DNA of 7,991 bases, taken from an uncultured Microbacterium sp. Lineage in GTDB: Bacteria > Actinomycetota > Actinomycetes > Actinomycetales > Microbacteriaceae. Where the stretch lies: NCBI GenBank assembly GCA_937926065.1, contig CALANM010000113.1, forward strand, positions 1 to 7,991, in the 5' to 3' direction. Under the pieces are notes generated by a model. It worked only from the letters and a program-made list of their open reading frames with translations. It was not told the DNA's origin and did no database searches. Of this stretch, positions 5,432 to 7,991 are shown piece after piece (the first letter of the stretch is position 1; every line of letters begins with the position of its first letter). The translations under genes and the position numbers were made by a program.

Positions 5432-6885
5432 ACGCGGCGCTCGACCTCGCCGCCGTGGCCCTGGTCGCCACCGCCACGGTGCTGATCGGCGTCTACGGTC
5501 TGCGGGCGTCGCGCACCACGAGCGACTTCTTCGTGGCATCCCGCAGCGTGCGTCCGGTGTGGAACGCGTCGGCCATCAGCGGCGAGTACCTCTCGGCCGG
5601 CACGTTCCTCGGGCTGTCGGGACTCGTGCTGCTGGGCGGCGCGCGCGGGTTCTGGTTCCCGATCGGGTACGCCGCCGGATACCTGCTCGTGCTCGTCTTC
5701 ATCGCGGCGCCCCTTCGCCGCAGCGGCGCCTACACGATCCCGGACTTCGTCGAGGCGCGGCTGCAGTCCGACGCGGCTCGGCGCATCACGAGTCTCATCG
5801 TCCTCATCATCGGGTGGCTGTACATCGTGCCGCAGCTGCACGGCGCCGGTCTCACGCTCGTTGTGGTCGCGGGGCTCCCGCCGTGGATCGGGGCCGTGCT
5901 CGTGGCGGTGCTCGTAGGTGGGGCGGTCGCGGCGGGCGGCATGCGGGCGATCACGTTCGTGCAGGCGTTCCAGTACTGGCTCAAGCTCACGGCGCTGCTG
6001 GTCCCCGTCGTGCTCATCGTGTTCGCCACCGGCGGCGGTCCTCATGATCTCGACCCCTCCGTCGTCTTTCCCGTCGAGGCGGGGCCGTCGGCTGTCGACG
6101 CGTACGAGACGGCATCCCTCCTGATTGCTCTCCTCCTCGGGACGATGGGGCTCCCGCACGTGCTCGTGCGCTTCTACACGAGCCCCGACGGGGTGTCGGC
6201 GCGGCGGACGACGGTGCTCGTGGTCGCGATGGTCAGCGTCTTCTATGCCGTCTCGAGCGCGATGGGGATCCTGGCCCGCATGCTTGCGCCCGACCTGGCC
6301 GAGCCGGGTGTCGCCGACACCGTCGCGCTCGTGCTCCCTTCGCGCGTCTTCCCCGGGCTCGGCGGTGAGCTGCTGACGGCCCTCGTCGTCGCGGGGGCTT
6401 TCGCGGCGTTCCTCGCGACCTCGGCGGGCCTCGTCGTGTCGCTCGCCGGCGTCGTCAGCCAGGACGTCTTCTCGGGCTCCGTCCGCTCTTTCCGCGTGTC
6501 GGCGCTGCTGTGCGCCCTGGTGCCGCTCGTCGTCGCGCTCGCCACTCAGCCGGCCGGACTCGTCTCGAGCGTCGGCGTGGTGTTCGTGTTCGCGGCATCC
6601 AGCCTCTCTCCCATGCTGCTGCTGGGCGTGTGGTGGCGCGGTCTCACGACGCGGGGCGCCGTGGCCGGGATGGTCGTCGGCGCCGTCTCGTGCGCGCTGT
6701 CGCTCCTCGTGTACTTGGCGGTCGACGGCGTCGGGGTCGCGGCCCCCTTCCTGGGCCAGCCGGCGGCCTGGACCATCCCGCTCGCCGCCGCCGTCACGGT
6801 CGTCGTGTCGCTGCTCGACCACGGTGGCCCGCCGGCCCGCGCCGATCGCTACCTCGCCCGCCTGCACACTCCCGAGCGTGTCTGA
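5428..6885 (+). CDS. Sodium:solute symporter, acetate/monocarboxylate type (ActP/MctC-like)
   Basis: This is a 485-residue carrier of the solute:sodium symporter family, probably importing short carboxylates such as acetate, propionate or pyruvate with Na+ or H+. Many hydrophobic helices are visible. Family landmarks are SDFFVASRSVRPVWNASAIS (32-51) leading into GEYLSAGTFLGLSG (the broken first core helix), YTIPDFVEARL (102-112), GGMRAITFVQAFQYWLK (170-186) and GTMGLPHVLVRFYT (238-251). AFAAFLATSAGLVVSLAGVV (334-353) is the Ser/Thr-rich segment that supplies the second sodium site. Length is a little shorter than E. coli ActP (about 550). The GTG start overlaps the preceding stop (GTGA) with GGGAG 5 bases upstream, so it is coupled to the DUF485 gene. 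The frame is open back to 4969, but that part overlaps other genes and is not symporter sequence. The exact substrate cannot be read from sequence. Confidence 0.9.
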   Translation: MNAALDLAAVALVATATVLIGVYGLRASRTTSDFFVASRSVRPVWNASAISGEYLSAGTFLGLSGLVLLGGARGFWFPIGYAAGYLLVLVFIAAPLRRSGAYTIPDFVEARLQSDAARRITSLIVLIIGWLYIVPQLHGAGLTLVVVAGLPPWIGAVLVAVLVGGAVAAGGMRAITFVQAFQYWLKLTALLVPVVLIVFATGGGPHDLDPSVVFPVEAGPSAVDAYETASLLIALLLGTMGLPHVLVRFYTSPDGVSARRTTVLVVAMVSVFYAVSSAMGILARMLAPDLAEPGVADTVALVLPSRVFPGLGGELLTALVVAGAFAAFLATSAGLVVSLAGVVSQDVFSGSVRSFRVSALLCALVPLVVALATQPAGLVSSVGVVFVFAASSLSPMLLLGVWWRGLTTRGAVAGMVVGAVSCALSLLVYLAVDGVGVAAPFLGQPAAWTIPLAAAVTVVVSLLDHGGPPARADRYLARLHTPERV

Positions 6886-6941
6886 CCCGGTCGCTGTCGC
6901 GGGGCCGGCGCTGGGCGGCGGTGCGGCTCGCCGGTGGTGAA

Positions 6942-6959
6942 GCCCCCCGAAGCGGGGGC
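6942..6959 (+). terminator. GC-rich hairpin terminator after the symporter gene
   Basis: GCCCCC (6942-6947) pairs with GGGGGC (6954-6959) around a 6-base CGAAGC loop, 57 bases after the symporter stop and 27 bases before the helicase start. No T-run follows, as is common for hairpin terminators of high-GC actinobacteria. It probably ends the transporter/two-component transcript and insulates the helicase gene. Confidence 0.55.
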
Positions 6960-6973
6960 CGGCGCGGGTGAGG

Positions 6974-6985
6974 CAGACTCGAAGG
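6974..6985 (+). promoter_or_regulatory. Candidate -10 of a leaderless helicase transcript
   Basis: CAGACT at 6974-6979 matches TANNNT except for the first base, and its last base is 7 bases before the A of the ATG at 6986, the same geometry as at the kinase gene. The purine-rich GAAGG directly abutting the ATG is too close to act as a ribosome binding site, so a leaderless start is favoured. No -35 was recognised. Confidence 0.35.
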
Positions 6986-7991
6986 ATGGGTGATGCGGCG
7001 CGGCTGATGGACGGGATCCCGGCGGGCGCCGAGGCGGATGCCGTGTACGACGCGTTCGTCGCGTGGGCCGAGGGTCGCGGGCTCAGCCTGTATCCGGCGC
7101 AGGACGAGGCGATCATCGAGCTGGTGTCGGGGGCGAACGTGATCCTCGCGACCCCCACCGGCACGGGCAAGTCGCTCGTGGCCGTCGCGGCGCACGCGGC
7201 GTGCCTCGCGTCGGGAGGCCGCACGTATTACACGGCGCCGATCAAGGCGCTCGTGAGCGAGAAGTTCTTCGCGCTGGTGGAGATCTTCGGCGCGGAGAAC
7301 GTCGGCATGGTCACGGGGGACTCGGCCGTGAATCCCGAGGCGCCCATCGTGTGCTGCACGGCCGAGATCCTTGCGAACATCGCCCTGAGGCTCGGTCCCG
7401 ACGCGCCGGTCGACCAGGTCGTGATGGACGAGTTCCATTACTACGGCGACTCCGAGCGCGGGTGGGCGTGGCAGGTGCCGCTGCTGACGCTGCCGCGTGC
7501 ACAGTTCCTTCTCATGTCGGCGACGCTCGGCGACGTGACGGCGATCGCGTCCGACCTCGAGCGCCGCACCGGCCGTCCGACGGCGCTCGTGACGGGCGTC
7601 GAGCGTCCCGTGCCGCTGCACCTCTCGTACGAGCGCCGCCCGGTGCACGACGTGCTCGAGCGGCTCCTGGAGACGGGCGAGGCGCCGGTCTACATCGTGC
7701 ACTTCTCACAGGCGGCGGCCCTCGAGCGGGCGCAGGCACTGACGAGCGCGAAGGTCACGACGCGCGAGCAGCGGGATGCCATCGCGGCCGAGATCGGGGG
7801 CTTCCGGTTCACGACCGGCTTCGGCAAGACGCTGTCGCGGCTCGTGCGGGCGGGCATCGGCGTGCACCACGCGGGCATGCTGCCCCGCTACCGCCGCCTG
7901 GTCGAGACGCTCGCGCAGAAGGGGCTGCTGCGGGTGATCTGCGGCACCGACACCCTCGGCGTCGGCATCAACGTGCCGATCCGCACGGTGC
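6986..7991 (+). CDS. DEAD/DEAH-box helicase, DUF3516 type, N-terminal part (partial)
   Basis: Only the first 335 residues are present; the gene runs off the right edge. It is a superfamily 2 ATP-dependent helicase. Visible motifs are YPAQDEA (Q-like, 36-42), Walker A ATPTGTGKS (55-63), motif Ia APIKALVSEK (84-93) and the DEFH box (148-151). SAT (178-180), YIVHFSQ (236-242), GVHHAGMLPRYR (292-303) and GTDTLGVGINVP (320-331) follow. The DEFHYYGDSERGWAWQ stretch (148-163) and the two RecA-like lobes packed into about 335 residues resemble the actinobacterial helicases that end in a DUF3516 domain, about 830 residues in total and distantly related to Ski2/HelY. The role is probably RNA processing or repair, not known precisely. 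ATG 6986 is chosen because it fits the leaderless -10 geometry; the next in-frame ATG is at 7007. The gene is separated from the transporter operon by a hairpin. Confidence 0.88.
   Translation, partial: MGDAARLMDGIPAGAEADAVYDAFVAWAEGRGLSLYPAQDEAIIELVSGANVILATPTGTGKSLVAVAAHAACLASGGRTYYTAPIKALVSEKFFALVEIFGAENVGMVTGDSAVNPEAPIVCCTAEILANIALRLGPDAPVDQVVMDEFHYYGDSERGWAWQVPLLTLPRAQFLLMSATLGDVTAIASDLERRTGRPTALVTGVERPVPLHLSYERRPVHDVLERLLETGEAPVYIVHFSQAAALERAQALTSAKVTTREQRDAIAAEIGGFRFTTGFGKTLSRLVRAGIGVHHAGMLPRYRRLVETLAQKGLLRVICGTDTLGVGINVPIRTV

Noticed and set aside
5404..7224. Long minus-strand open frame opposite the symporter and helicase genes (606 codons)
   Set aside because: Low-complexity charged composition, runs across two well-supported genes and an intergenic hairpin, and has no recognisable motif.

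Overview
The window is high-GC DNA with strong GC3 bias, densely packed genes, GTG starts, start/stop overlaps and the recurrent GGATGCC/GGCATCC oligomer. This points to an actinobacterium of the Microbacteriaceae, most likely Microbacterium or a close relative. The assignment rests on composition and protein style only.

Layout: (i) 1-193, minus strand, the start of a small GNAT acetyltransferase that runs off the left edge. (ii) 194-375, a divergent regulatory gap. (iii) 376-2670, a CstA/BtsT-family carboxylate (pyruvate) transporter, followed one base later by its usual small partner YbdD/YjiX (2672-2986). (iv) 3065-4255 and 4281-5015, a LytS/LytTR two-component pair resembling BtsS/BtsR. 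(v) 5012-5431 and 5428-6885, a DUF485-type two-helix membrane protein and a sodium:solute symporter resembling acetate/monocarboxylate carriers (ActP/MctC type). The response regulator, DUF485 and symporter genes overlap by 4 bases each and look translationally coupled. (vi) A GC-rich hairpin terminator at 6942-6959. (vii) 6986 to the right edge, the N-terminal part of a DUF3516-type DEAD/DEAH-box helicase.

The six genes from 376 to 6885 read as one carboxylate-uptake locus. A LytS-type kinase and LytTR regulator sit between two unrelated transporters, and probably sense carbon or pyruvate status and set their expression. Two sequence signals fit this idea. A tandem repeat with the 13-base spacer typical of BtsR-like LytTR sites lies upstream of the cstA promoter. 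A helically phased series of ACC(G) repeats lies at the start of the DUF485 gene.

The most unusual structure is a perfect 16-bp inverted repeat spanning 88 bp (2680-2767) inside the first codons of ybdD. It looks like a small palindromic element that has been absorbed in frame as an N-terminal extension. No tRNA, rRNA, CRISPR array, insertion sequence or prophage gene was seen.
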